Part shown: piece by piece, positions 25,936-34,982 of the stretch
How positions within the stretch are numbered: position 1 is the stretch's first letter
Layout of the letters: every line of letters starts with the position of its first letter
Source: Flavobacterium gelatinilyticum
GTDB lineage: Bacteria; Bacteroidota; Bacteroidia; Flavobacteriales; Flavobacteriaceae
Assembly (NCBI RefSeq): GCF_027111295.1
Contig: NZ_CP114287.1
Location: forward strand, 62,001-126,000
Length of the DNA: 64,000 nt
Direction: 5' to 3'
Notes under the pieces: generated by a model
The model's input: the letters and a program-made list of their open reading frames with translations, nothing else
What the model was told of the DNA's origin: nothing
Database searches by the model: none
Translations under genes and position numbers: made by a program

Positions 25936-26850
25936 ATGAAAATAAATTGGGAAGGCGTAATGCCGGCTGTAACTACCAAGTTTACAGCAGAAGGTCAACT
26001 GGACCTCGTAATGTTCGAGAAGAATATTAAAGCACAAATTGATGCCGGGGTTAACGGAATTATTTTAGGCGGCACACTGGGAGAAGCCAGTACGTTAACT
26101 AAAGAAGAAAAAGAAGTTTTAATTACCAAAACTTTGGAACTGACAGAAGGAAAAATACCCGTAATAGTCAATATCGCGGAGCAGACCACTTCTGAAGCCA
26201 TCACTTTAGCAAAACGTGCACAGGAACTAGGTGTAAACGGTCTGATGTTATTACCGCCTATGCGTTACAAAGCAACCGATTATGAAACGGTGGTGTATTT
26301 TAAAGAAATTGCAAAAAGTACATCACTGCCCATTATGATCTACAATAATCCGGTAGATTATAAAATCGAAGTAACACTCGATATGTTTGAAGAACTTTTA
26401 AAACTGGACACTATTCAGGCTGTAAAAGAATCTACAAGAGATATTACCAATGTTACGAGAATAAAAAATCGTTTTGGGAACCGTTTAAAAATTCTTTGCG
26501 GTGTTGATACTTTGGCTCTTGAAAGTTTACTGGCAGGTGCCGATGGCTGGGTTGCAGGATTGGTTGTAGCCTATCCGGCAGAAACAGTTGCCATTTACAA
26601 ATTGACCAAAGCCGGAAGAACCGAAGAAGCACTTTCAATTTACAGATGGTTTATGCCATTATTAGAACTGGATATTTCGCCGCAATTGGTTCAGAACATC
26701 AAACTGGCTGAAGTAGCAACAGGCCTTGGAACCGAGAACGTAAGAGCGCCAAGACTGCCCTTGCAGGGAGCCGAAAGAGAGCGTGTTCTAAATATCATTG
26801 ATACCGCAATGAAAAGCAGACCTACGCTGCCGGATTATAAAAACATATAA
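25936..26850 (+). CDS. DapA-family pyrroline-4-hydroxy-2-carboxylate deaminase (predicted)
   Basis: 304 aa of the dihydrodipicolinate synthase/N-acetylneuraminate lyase superfamily. Seen are GVMPAVTTKFTAEGQLD, GTLGEASTLTKEEK, the tyrosine motif IYNNPV (Y136) and the Schiff-base lysine in QAVKEST (K164). In the bacterial trans-4-hydroxy-L-proline pathway a DapA-like enzyme deaminates 1-pyrroline-4-hydroxy-2-carboxylate to 2-oxoglutarate semialdehyde. The gene is followed directly by an aldehyde dehydrogenase (20 bp), a proline-racemase-type epimerase (3 bp) and an FAD amino-acid oxidase, which is the full pathway, so this assignment is much more likely than lysine biosynthesis. Cytoplasmic. 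First gene of the operon behind the AraC-type operator. Confidence 0.9.
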   Translation: MKINWEGVMPAVTTKFTAEGQLDLVMFEKNIKAQIDAGVNGIILGGTLGEASTLTKEEKEVLITKTLELTEGKIPVIVNIAEQTTSEAITLAKRAQELGVNGLMLLPPMRYKATDYETVVYFKEIAKSTSLPIMIYNNPVDYKIEVTLDMFEELLKLDTIQAVKESTRDITNVTRIKNRFGNRLKILCGVDTLALESLLAGADGWVAGLVVAYPAETVAIYKLTKAGRTEEALSIYRWFMPLLELDISPQLVQNIKLAEVATGLGTENVRAPRLPLQGAERERVLNIIDTAMKSRPTLPDYKNI

Positions 26851-26870
26851 TTAAATTTTAGAAGAAAGCG

Positions 26871-28439
26871 ATGACTACAGGAAAAAATTATATTGGAGAA
26901 TCCCTTTCCGCAAAAGGTACAAACACATTCAGAACCATTAACCCGGAACTGAATCTGGAAAATGAAACTGTTTTTAATGAAGCTTCGGAAGAAGAGATTT
27001 CCCAAGCTGTAACGCTGGCAGAAGAAGCCTTCAAAATTTACGGTTCTGTTTCAGATGTAAAAAAAGCCGAATTCTTAGAAGCTATTGCAGAAGAAATAGA
27101 ATCCCTGGGCGAAGACCTGATTAAAACCTACATGCAGGAATCAGGTCTTCCTGCCGGAAGGGCAAACGGCGAGCAAGCCCGTACAACCGGACAATTAAGA
27201 GCCTTTGCCGCAATGCTGCGAGAAGGCTCCTGGGTAGAAGCGATCATCAACAAAACCGAAGGCAAACCGGATATCAGAAGATTCCAGATTCCGCTGGGAC
27301 CAGTTGTTGTATTTGGCGCCAGTAATTTCCCTCTTGCTTTTTCAACAGCCGGAGGAGATACTGCAAGCGCCCTTGCTGCAGGATGTCCTGTTATTGTAAA
27401 ATCGCATCCGCTTCATGCCGGAACAGGAGAATTAGCTGCTTCTGCCATTATCAAGGCTGCCAAAAGAACCGGAATGCCCAACGGTGTTTTTTCTAACCTA
27501 AACAGTAAAGACACTGTAGTTGGAAAAATATTGGCAGAGCATCCGTCAGTCAAAGCAATTGGTTTTACCGGCAGCATAAAAGGCGGTACAGCACTTTGTA
27601 AAATTGCCGCAAACAGACCCGTTCCCATTCCCGTTTATGCCGAAATGGGAAGTATTAATCCCGTACTTATTTTACCATCGGTTTTACAGAATGAACCCGA
27701 AAAATGGGCTAAAAATTACGCCGTATCGATCACAGCTGGTACAGGACAATTTTGTACCAATCCGGGACTTATTTTAGGAATAAACAGTGCGGAATTAGAG
27801 AATTTTATTACTATTTTAGCTTTAGAGACCGATAAAATAGAGCCAGCCTGCATGCTGCACCCGTCTATTAAAAATCAGTACGAAAGTCTCAAAGCAGAAG
27901 TTCTTGGACAGGAGGGATTTACGAAAAACACAGCCGTAGAGAAAGAGACAAAACCTAATTATGCACAGCAGAGTATTATAACGGTAAACGGCGATACTTT
28001 TTTAAAAAACAGAACTTTTCACAAGGAAGTTTTCGGACCTTTTTCTGTTGTAGTCAAATGCGATGATATCAAACAGCTTAATGAAATTATTCTGGATCTG
28101 GAAGGACAGCTTACAGGAACCGTTTTGAGTACTGATTTAACAGAGTATGAAGCTTTTAAAGAAGTAATCGAAAATCTGAAAAACAAAGTAGGAAGATTGA
28201 TTTACAACAATGTCCCTACAGGCGTTGAGGTATGCTCGGGCATGACGCACGGCGGACCGTTTCCTGCCAGTTCAGACAGTAAATTTACATCGGTAGGTAT
28301 AACAGCTGTAAAAAGATGGGTTCGTCCCGTTACTTTTCAGGACTGGCCAAATGACCTGCTTCCGGCTGCGTTACAAGATTCAAATCCGCTGCAGATAAAC
28401 AGAACAGTAAACGACATATTAACCAAAAATCCTATTTAG
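26871..28439 (+). CDS. 2-oxoglutarate semialdehyde dehydrogenase (predicted)
   Basis: 522 aa of the aldehyde dehydrogenase superfamily, of the longer type that includes KGSA dehydrogenases. Catalytic E258 lies in YAEMGSINP and the nucleophile C295 in GTGQFCTNPG; coenzyme-binding FGASNFPLAFSTAGGDTASA is present, as is ITAVKRWVRPVTFQDWP near the C-terminus, typical of KGSADH-type enzymes. It oxidises 2-oxoglutarate semialdehyde to 2-oxoglutarate with NAD(P), the last step of hydroxyproline catabolism, feeding the TCA cycle. It follows the deaminase gene by 20 bp and precedes the epimerase gene by 3 bp, so the three are co-transcribed. Confidence 0.92.
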   Translation: MTTGKNYIGESLSAKGTNTFRTINPELNLENETVFNEASEEEISQAVTLAEEAFKIYGSVSDVKKAEFLEAIAEEIESLGEDLIKTYMQESGLPAGRANGEQARTTGQLRAFAAMLREGSWVEAIINKTEGKPDIRRFQIPLGPVVVFGASNFPLAFSTAGGDTASALAAGCPVIVKSHPLHAGTGELAASAIIKAAKRTGMPNGVFSNLNSKDTVVGKILAEHPSVKAIGFTGSIKGGTALCKIAANRPVPIPVYAEMGSINPVLILPSVLQNEPEKWAKNYAVSITAGTGQFCTNPGLILGINSAELENFITILALETDKIEPACMLHPSIKNQYESLKAEVLGQEGFTKNTAVEKETKPNYAQQSIITVNGDTFLKNRTFHKEVFGPFSVVVKCDDIKQLNEIILDLEGQLTGTVLSTDLTEYEAFKEVIENLKNKVGRLIYNNVPTGVEVCSGMTHGGPFPASSDSKFTSVGITAVKRWVRPVTFQDWPNDLLPAALQDSNPLQINRTVNDILTKNPI

Positions 28440-28442
28440 TTT

Positions 28443-29453
28443 ATGCCAAGAAAAACCTTTTTTTGCGTTGATGCCCATACCTGCGGCAATCCGGTGCGGG
28501 TAGTTGCCGGAGGCGGACCCAATTTAGCTGGAAACAATATGAGCGAAAAACGCCAGCATTTTTTAAGCGAGTACGACTGGATCCGAAAAGGCCTGATGTT
28601 CGAACCCAGAGGCCATGATATGATGAGTGGCAGTATTTTATATCCGCCAAACGATCCCGAAAATGATTTTGGAATTCTGTTTATCGAAACTTCGGGCTGT
28701 CTGCCTATGTGCGGCCACGGAACCATCGGAACCATAACAATTGCAATAGAAGAAGGTTTGGTAGTACCTAAAACTCCGGGAAAAATAAAAATGGAAGCCC
28801 CTGCCGGTTTGGTTAAAATTGAATATCAGCAGACAGGAAAAAAGGTAGACTGGGTGCGCCTTACCAATGTAAAATCCTATCTGGCAGCAGAAAGTCTTAC
28901 CGTTGAATGTCCGGAACTGGGAGAAATTGTGTTTGATGTGGCATACGGAGGAAATTATTATGCGATAGTCGATCCACAGCAAAACTTTTCCGGTATTCAG
29001 GATTTTACAGCCGGAAAAATCGTCCAGTACAGCCAGGAAGTCCGCAAACGCATCAACGAGAAATATCCAAATTTATTTATCCATCCGGAAAATGATACGA
29101 TCAGAGATGTAAGCCACATGCTCTGGACAGGCGATCCGCTCGATCCTGCTTCATCAGGAAGAAATGCTGTTTTTTACGGCGATAAAGCAATAGACAGATC
29201 ACCTTGCGGTACCGGAACCTCGGCGAGAATTGCACAGCTTCATGCCAAAGGAAAACTCAAAAAAGGAGAAGACTTCATTCACGAAAGTTTCATAGGAAGT
29301 AAATTTATTGGAAGGGTAGAAGAAGAAACTTCTATTGGAGACATAAAAGCAATCGTTCCGAGTATTCAGGGCTGGGCAAAAGTATACGGCTACAATACCA
29401 TCATTATTGACGAAGATGATGATCCGTATGCATATGGCTTTCAGGTTATTTAA
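28443..29453 (+). CDS. 4-hydroxyproline 2-epimerase (proline racemase family)
   Basis: 336 aa. Both catalytic cysteines are present: C90 in LPMCGHGTIG and C255 in DRSPCGTGTSA. Two cysteines mark racemases/epimerases, whereas the related trans-3-hydroxyproline dehydratases have a threonine in the second place. GNPVRVVAGGGPNL at the N-terminus and the conserved AYGGNYYAIVD segment also fit. The enzyme converts trans-4-hydroxy-L-proline to cis-4-hydroxy-D-proline, the entry step of the pathway encoded around it. A proline racemase cannot be excluded from the motifs alone, but the neighbouring deaminase and semialdehyde dehydrogenase speak for hydroxyproline. Confidence 0.92.
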   Translation: MPRKTFFCVDAHTCGNPVRVVAGGGPNLAGNNMSEKRQHFLSEYDWIRKGLMFEPRGHDMMSGSILYPPNDPENDFGILFIETSGCLPMCGHGTIGTITIAIEEGLVVPKTPGKIKMEAPAGLVKIEYQQTGKKVDWVRLTNVKSYLAAESLTVECPELGEIVFDVAYGGNYYAIVDPQQNFSGIQDFTAGKIVQYSQEVRKRINEKYPNLFIHPENDTIRDVSHMLWTGDPLDPASSGRNAVFYGDKAIDRSPCGTGTSARIAQLHAKGKLKKGEDFIHESFIGSKFIGRVEEETSIGDIKAIVPSIQGWAKVYGYNTIIIDEDDDPYAYGFQVI

Positions 29454-29528
29454 AGAAAAAATACAGAATCACGAATTCATTGGTTTACAGAAATATTCCA
29501 GCCGGTAATTTTAAAAATTATAATAATA

Positions 29529-30764
29529 ATGAAAAAAGTAAGTATAATTGGCGGCGGTATAATAGGGTTAACTTCGGCCTATTATTTAGCTAAAGAAGGT
29601 TATGAAGTAGTTGTTTTTGATAAATCAGATATGAATGACGGCTGTTCGTACGGAAACGCCGGAATGATTGTTCCCTCGCACATTATCCCGCTTGCACAGC
29701 CTGGTATGATTGCTCAGGGTATAAAATGGATGTTTAACAGCCAGAGTCCGTTTTATGTAAAACCCAGATTAAACACCACTTTAATGAAATGGGGAATGCA
29801 GTTTTATAAACATGCCAATTTAAGCCATGTCCAGAAAGCAATGCCGGCTCTTTGCGATTTATCTCTTTTGAGCAAAGAACTTTATCAGGATTTTGCCAGA
29901 GAAAGCAGTTCATTTTTCTATGAAGAAAAAGGCCTGCTGATGCTTTATAAAACAGATAAAACAGGTGAAGAAATTCATCACGAAGGAAAACTGGCAGAAG
30001 AGCTGGGTTTAAAAGTCGATTTTCTCTCAAAAGAAGAAGTTTCAAACTTAGAAAAAGGCACCGCAACAAATGTAATAGGAGGCGTTCATTACAAAAGTGA
30101 TGCACATGTGTATCCGCAGAAATTTATGCAGTTTATAAAAGAAGAGCTGCAGAAACTCGATGTAAAAATCTATTCACATACTACTGTAACCAATTTTGTT
30201 CTAAAAAACAATGCCGTTGCCGAAATTGTAACCGACAAAGGTTCTTTTACCACAGATGAGGTTGTTCTGGCTGCAGGATCATGGAGCCCTGAAATAGCCG
30301 GAAAATTAAATATTAATATTTCGATTCTGCCCGGAAAAGGATATAGCTTTACCTTAAAAGACCAGGATCACAAACCTTCGATTCCGTCTATTTTGTGCGA
30401 AGGAAAAGTGGCAGTAACTCCTATGAACCGTGATATCCGTTTTGGAGGCACCATGGAGATTACGCATACAAACGACACAAAAATAAACCAGAACAGAGTA
30501 CAGGGAATTGTAAATTCAATTAACGATTTTTATCCGGAATTAAAAATAGAAATGCCGGAAGAAAAAGACATTTGGTACGGTTTCAGGCCTTGTACGCCTT
30601 CTGGAATGCCTATAATTGCGCGGGACAAAAAACTTAAAAACCTGACTTTGGTTACAGGACATGCCATGATGGGATTAAGTCTGGCTCCGGCAACCGGAAA
30701 AATAGTATCCGAGATTATTTCTGAAAAACCAACTTCGGTAAAAACTGAAATGTTTCAATTCTAG
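29529..30764 (+). CDS. FAD-dependent D-hydroxyproline oxidase/dehydrogenase (DadA-like)
   Basis: 411 aa of the D-amino acid oxidase/DadA family. The FAD-binding motif is VSIIGGGIIGLTSAYYLAKE (G-x-G-x-x-G) followed by VVVFDKSDMNDGCSYGNAGM; the C-terminal flavin contact is LVTGHAMMGLSLAPATGKIV. In this context it oxidises cis-4-hydroxy-D-proline to 1-pyrroline-4-hydroxy-2-carboxylate, probably passing electrons to the respiratory chain. The gene follows the epimerase by 75 bp and ends in a strong terminator, closing the catabolic operon. Confidence 0.9.
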   Translation: MKKVSIIGGGIIGLTSAYYLAKEGYEVVVFDKSDMNDGCSYGNAGMIVPSHIIPLAQPGMIAQGIKWMFNSQSPFYVKPRLNTTLMKWGMQFYKHANLSHVQKAMPALCDLSLLSKELYQDFARESSSFFYEEKGLLMLYKTDKTGEEIHHEGKLAEELGLKVDFLSKEEVSNLEKGTATNVIGGVHYKSDAHVYPQKFMQFIKEELQKLDVKIYSHTTVTNFVLKNNAVAEIVTDKGSFTTDEVVLAAGSWSPEIAGKLNINISILPGKGYSFTLKDQDHKPSIPSILCEGKVAVTPMNRDIRFGGTMEITHTNDTKINQNRVQGIVNSINDFYPELKIEMPEEKDIWYGFRPCTPSGMPIIARDKKLKNLTLVTGHAMMGLSLAPATGKIVSEIISEKPTSVKTEMFQF

Positions 30765-30806
30765 AAATTCAGCTTCATTTTAATTTTAAGTGAAGCTGAA
30801 TTTTTT
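30765..30806 (+). terminator. Rho-independent terminator after the D-hydroxyproline oxidase gene
   Basis: AAATTCAGCTTCA (30765-30777) is perfectly complementary to TGAAGCTGAATTT (30791-30803), loop of 13 bases, followed by T-rich sequence. The stem begins directly after the stop codon. Confidence 0.85.
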
Positions 30807-31100
30807 GTTTTTGATGGGTTAGCCGCGAATTCACGAATTTATATGATTGGGTTTGAAATACGGATTAATTCATCACGAATTAATTAGGACCAAATATTAG
30901 CGGACTACCCGTAAAAAGCAAATACCTCGTTCAAAATTGTTCCATCGGAACTAATATCAACAATATCAAAATAATTAATTACAAATGAAATAATACGCTG
31001 ACTCACAACGAAATTCAAAAGACAAACCAATTTCGAATTTCAATTATTCTTTTGTAATCTGATCAAAAAATAACCAAAAAACAACCAAACAAGCCACAAA
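30807..31100. other. Intergenic region between oxidase and permease genes
   Basis: 294 bp, AT-rich, no gene. Contains degenerate copies of a short CACGAATT-type intergenic repeat: GCGAATTCACGAATTTAT near 30823 and TCATCACGAATTAATTAG near 30869; a similar CACGAATTCATTGG lies at ~29470. The permease promoter should be here, because a terminator precedes it, but the 21-bp direct-repeat operator is absent. Confidence 0.4.
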
Positions 31101-32510
31101 ATGACAGAAAACAACCAGGAAGAATTTAAAAAAGAACTCGGATTACTAGACGGCACTATGCTCGTCGTAGGATCGATGATAGGATCCGGAATATTTATTG
31201 TAAGCGCCGATATCGCCAGACAGGTTGGTTCTACGGGATGGCTGATTGCAATATGGCTGCTTTCGGGAATTATTACCATGATAGCTGCCGTAAGTTATGG
31301 TGAATTAAGTGCCATGTTTCCTAATGCAGGAGGGCAATATGTATATTTAAAAGAAGCATATAATAAACTTATTGCCTTTTTATACGGATGGAGCTTTTTT
31401 GCCGTAATTCAAACCGGAACTATTGCGGCAGTTGGGGTAGCATTTTCAAAATTTGCTGCCTATTTGATTCCGGCGGTCAGCGACGAAAACATACTGTACG
31501 AAATAGGAAGCTTTAAACTCAATGTAGCACAGCTTGTTTCTATTGTAACCATCACCTTTCTTACCTATCTGAATACACGCGGCGTAAAAAACAGTAAGAC
31601 ACTGCAAACGATCTTAACCATCATTAAAATCCTGTCTATTTCGGGATTGATTATTTTCGGATTTACACTGGCAGCTAAAGCTTCGGTTTGGAATGCCAAC
31701 TGGACCGATGCCTGGACACCCCGTGCTTTTAATACCGAAACAGGTTCATGGTTTCCAATAGGAGGAACAGCCCTGATTACAGGAATTTCGGCCGCTATGG
31801 TTGGAACTTTATTTTCCAGCGATTCCTGGACAGGCGTTACTTTTATTGCAGGAGAAATTAAAAATCCAAAACGCAATGTAGGTTTGAGTATGTTCCTGGG
31901 AACTTTTATTGTAACCGTAATTTATGTTTTGACAAACGTAATGTATGTTGCCGTGATTCCGCTTAACGAAATCGCCGCTGCAAAGTCAGACCGCGTTGCC
32001 GTTGTGGCTTCTCAGTATATCTTTGGCGACATCGGAACCCTGATCATCGCCCTTATGATTATGATTTCGACATTTGCCTGTAACAACGGTTTAATTATGG
32101 CAGGAGCGAGGGTTTATTATACAATGGCAAACGATGGTCTTTTCTTTAAAAAAGCAGCAAAACTCAATCATGCCAGCGTTCCGGAATGGGCGCTTTGGGC
32201 ACAGTGTTTATGGGCTTCTGTACTTTGTCTGACAGGAAAATACGGTGATTTGTTAGACTTTGTAATTATCATCGTTCTTATTTTCTACATTCTGACCATT
32301 TGCGGCATCATCATTCTTCGAAAAAAAATGCCCAATGCTGTACGTCCTTACAAAGCAGTTGGTTATCCTTTTCTGCCGGTATTGTATATTATAATTGCCA
32401 CAGCGGTCTGCATATCCTTACTGTTTGCTAAATTCTCAACCTGCGGATGGGGCGTTTTAATTATGCTTATTGGAATTCCGGTGTACTATGCAATTGAACG
32501 AAAAAAATAA
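31101..32510 (+). CDS. APC-family amino-acid permease
   Basis: 469 aa with about twelve hydrophobic segments. The first reads LGLLDGTMLVVGSMIGSGIF, the glycine-rich substrate-binding start typical of APC/LAT-type transporters; later come NAGGQYVYLKEAYNKLIAFL and the segment GARVYYTMANDGLFFKKAAK. It lies between hydroxyproline catabolism and proline-type peptidases, so I predict uptake of hydroxyproline, proline or a similar amino acid across the inner membrane. It has its own upstream space and no shared operator. The substrate is inference. Confidence 0.88.
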   Translation: MTENNQEEFKKELGLLDGTMLVVGSMIGSGIFIVSADIARQVGSTGWLIAIWLLSGIITMIAAVSYGELSAMFPNAGGQYVYLKEAYNKLIAFLYGWSFFAVIQTGTIAAVGVAFSKFAAYLIPAVSDENILYEIGSFKLNVAQLVSIVTITFLTYLNTRGVKNSKTLQTILTIIKILSISGLIIFGFTLAAKASVWNANWTDAWTPRAFNTETGSWFPIGGTALITGISAAMVGTLFSSDSWTGVTFIAGEIKNPKRNVGLSMFLGTFIVTVIYVLTNVMYVAVIPLNEIAAAKSDRVAVVASQYIFGDIGTLIIALMIMISTFACNNGLIMAGARVYYTMANDGLFFKKAAKLNHASVPEWALWAQCLWASVLCLTGKYGDLLDFVIIIVLIFYILTICGIIILRKKMPNAVRPYKAVGYPFLPVLYIIIATAVCISLLFAKFSTCGWGVLIMLIGIPVYYAIERKK

Positions 32511-32598
32511 AATCATCATCTTCAAAAAGTGAAAATGCAGCTTTAATAGCAACAATAGGATTTTAATAACTGAAACCTTCGCATTTTTTATTCTGATG

Positions 32599-32663
32599 GG
32601 TAATATTGTATTACTATGTGTTAATATTATCCCATTTTACTCAGGAAATATTATATATTTTTA
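32599..32663 (+). promoter_or_regulatory. Shared direct-repeat operator and promoter before the S9 peptidase operon
   Basis: Half-sites GGTAATATTG (32599) and GTTAATATTA (32620) are 21 bp apart; a TATTTTTA box at 32656-32663 starts exactly 34 bp after the second TAATATT. This is the same layout as at 18321-18385 and 25857-25921. Between the half-sites, TATTA and ATGTG also match the susC-like copy. The box-to-ATG distance (14 bp to 32678) equals that of the hydroxyproline operon. Confidence 0.75.
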
Positions 32664-32677
32664 TGAATATGAAAATT

Positions 32678-34927
32678 ATGAGAACAACTATCCAAAAAAT
32701 AAGTGTAATTTTAACACTTTCGTGCTGTATGTCAGGCTATTCGCAGGGCACACTGAAAGAGTATAAAAAAGCAAACGCAGTAGATTCTTTGTTTAAAAAC
32801 AAGGTAGTAAATAATCCTGACACCTTTCATTGGATTGGGAACGATTATATGTGGTATACCAACAACGTTTTTAAGGGGAAAGAATATCTTCTGTCAGATG
32901 TCAAACAACAGAAGCAGTCACAAGCTTTTGATCATAATTTACTGGCACAGTCACTATCAGGATTTTTAAAAAAAGAAGTAAAAGCAAAAGAACTCCCAAT
33001 TCAGAATCTGGAATTTGATAAAACACTTTTGAATCTGACTTTTACAACCGACAGCCTTAAGCTTTCGTGTAATTTAAAAACATATGAATTAACCAAAATA
33101 GGAGACTATAAAAATCCACTGAAAAAGAGGGATTATTGGGGCGGCAGTTTTGATGAACTTGGCAATAAACCTATAGGATCTCCTGATTCTTTGTATACAG
33201 CCTTTATCAAAAATTATAATTTATACATAAAAGATAAAAAAACAAAAACAGAAACCCAGTTGAGTTACGATGGCTCAAAAGGATTTTATTACTCGTCTTA
33301 TATGCTTTGGTCGCCTGACAGCAAAAAAATCATGGCCTACAAAGTACGTCCTGGAGAAGAACATAAAATCTATTTTGTAGAATCAAGTCCAACAGATCAG
33401 TTTCAGCCAAAATTACAAACAAGAGAATATTTAAAACCCGGTGATCAGCTGCCATTTAAAAGTCCGCAGTTGTTTGATGTAACTTCGAAAAAACAACTGG
33501 CAATTGCAGCCGACTTATTTCAGCAGCAATACGATCTTTCGGAAATAGAATGGAAAGATGACAGCAGCAGTTTTACCTTTGAATACAATCAGAGAGGGCA
33601 TCAGGTGTATCGTGTTTTAGAAGTAAATGCCGCGACAGGAAAAGTTAAAGTAATTATTGAAGAAACAAGTCCGACTTTTGTAGAATACAGCGGTAAAAGA
33701 TTTCGACATACTATCAAAAAAAGCAATGAAATAATCTGGGCTTCGGAACGTGACGGCTGGAATCATTTGTATTTATACGATGCTGTAACAGGAAAAGTAA
33801 AGAATCAAATAACAAAAGGTAACTGGCCTGTTCGACAGGTTATTAAAGTTGATGAAGAAAATAAACAGATTTATTTTACAGCCAGTGGTTTAGACAATGA
33901 TCAGGATCCGTACCTGATTCACTTCTGCCGAATTGATTTCAACGGAAAAAACTTTAAAAGATTAACCACCGAAAACGGAAATCACAAAGTTACTTTTTCA
34001 CCGGATTATAAATATTATGTCGATCAGTATTCGCGGGTAGATATGGCTCCGATAACTGTTTTAAAAAGCACCGAAACTCAAAAAACGATTATTCCGTTAC
34101 AGCAGGCTGATATTTCTGAATTACAGAAAACAGGCTGGACAGCACCAGAAGTTTTTACGGCAAAAGGTAGAGACGGTAAAACCGATATTTGGGGCGTTAT
34201 TGTGCGTCCGACTACTTTTGATCCTAATCGTAAATATCCTGTAATAGAATACATTTACGCCGGTCCGCAGGATTCATTTGTTCCCAAAAACTTTCAGCCG
34301 TATTATTGGGCGATGTCTTCTCTGGCAGAATTAGGATTTATCGTAGTCCAGATTGACGGAATGGGAACTTCAAACCGATCAAAAGCCTTTCATGATGTGT
34401 GCTGGAAAAACTTAAAAGACGGCGGATTCCCCGACAGAAAACTTTGGATCAAAGCTGCGGCCGCCAAATATCCATACATGAACAGCGAAAAAGTCGGCAT
34501 TCACGGAACATCGGCAGGCGGACAAAATGCAGGAGCAGCCCTAGTTTTCAATTCTGATTTTTATGACGTGGCTGTTTCTTCCTGTGGATGCCACGATAAC
34601 AGAATGGATAAAATGTGGTGGAACGAACAATGGATGGGCTACCCGATAGGACCTGAATATGAAGCTTGTTCTAATACAGCAAATGCTTCACAATTAAAAG
34701 GTAATCTGATGTTAATTCTAGGAGAACTTGATGATAATGTAGATCCCGCATCGACCATGCAATTTGCCAATGCTTTAATAAAAGCCAATAAAAATTTTGA
34801 ACTGGTAATTGTTCCCGGAATGGGGCACTCTGCCGGAGGCGATTACGGAGAACGAAAAAGAAGGGATTATTTTGTACAGCATCTATTAGGAGTTACACCT
34901 CCTGCATGGAGCGAAGTGTATAAATAA
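32678..34927 (+). CDS. S9-family dipeptidyl peptidase (DPP IV-like), exported
   Basis: 749 aa if started at the ATG at 32678; ATGs at 32663 and 32669 are in frame, but the first overlaps the predicted promoter box. Signal peptide MRTTIQKISVILTLSCCMSG. The first ~480 residues form the DPP IV-type propeller (LWSPDSKKIMAYKVRPGEEH, then IIWASERDGWNHLYLYDAVT). The alpha/beta-hydrolase part has the nucleophile S612 in HGTSAGGQNAG, D685/D686 in GELDDNVDP and H717 in PGMGHS. Such enzymes cut after the second residue, preferring proline, in the periplasm, which suits digestion of proline-rich peptides. It opens a run of plus-strand degradative genes that continues to 50756. Confidence 0.88.
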   Translation: MRTTIQKISVILTLSCCMSGYSQGTLKEYKKANAVDSLFKNKVVNNPDTFHWIGNDYMWYTNNVFKGKEYLLSDVKQQKQSQAFDHNLLAQSLSGFLKKEVKAKELPIQNLEFDKTLLNLTFTTDSLKLSCNLKTYELTKIGDYKNPLKKRDYWGGSFDELGNKPIGSPDSLYTAFIKNYNLYIKDKKTKTETQLSYDGSKGFYYSSYMLWSPDSKKIMAYKVRPGEEHKIYFVESSPTDQFQPKLQTREYLKPGDQLPFKSPQLFDVTSKKQLAIAADLFQQQYDLSEIEWKDDSSSFTFEYNQRGHQVYRVLEVNAATGKVKVIIEETSPTFVEYSGKRFRHTIKKSNEIIWASERDGWNHLYLYDAVTGKVKNQITKGNWPVRQVIKVDEENKQIYFTASGLDNDQDPYLIHFCRIDFNGKNFKRLTTENGNHKVTFSPDYKYYVDQYSRVDMAPITVLKSTETQKTIIPLQQADISELQKTGWTAPEVFTAKGRDGKTDIWGVIVRPTTFDPNRKYPVIEYIYAGPQDSFVPKNFQPYYWAMSSLAELGFIVVQIDGMGTSNRSKAFHDVCWKNLKDGGFPDRKLWIKAAAAKYPYMNSEKVGIHGTSAGGQNAGAALVFNSDFYDVAVSSCGCHDNRMDKMWWNEQWMGYPIGPEYEACSNTANASQLKGNLMLILGELDDNVDPASTMQFANALIKANKNFELVIVPGMGHSAGGDYGERKRRDYFVQHLLGVTPPAWSEVYK

Positions 34928-34982
34928 GACTCTTGGAAACATAAAACAAGGATTTTGTAAATCTTAAAGAAATAATTTAGGT

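Noticed and set aside
25936..26850. 4-hydroxy-tetrahydrodipicolinate synthase of lysine synthesis
   Set aside because: Fold is the same, but the operon is hydroxyproline catabolism.
32606..32677. Upstream TTG/ATG starts for the S9 peptidase
   Set aside because: The TTG lies inside the shared operator and the ATG at 32663 overlaps the predicted -7 box; MRTT at 32678 begins a good signal peptide with the same spacing as the hydroxyproline operon.
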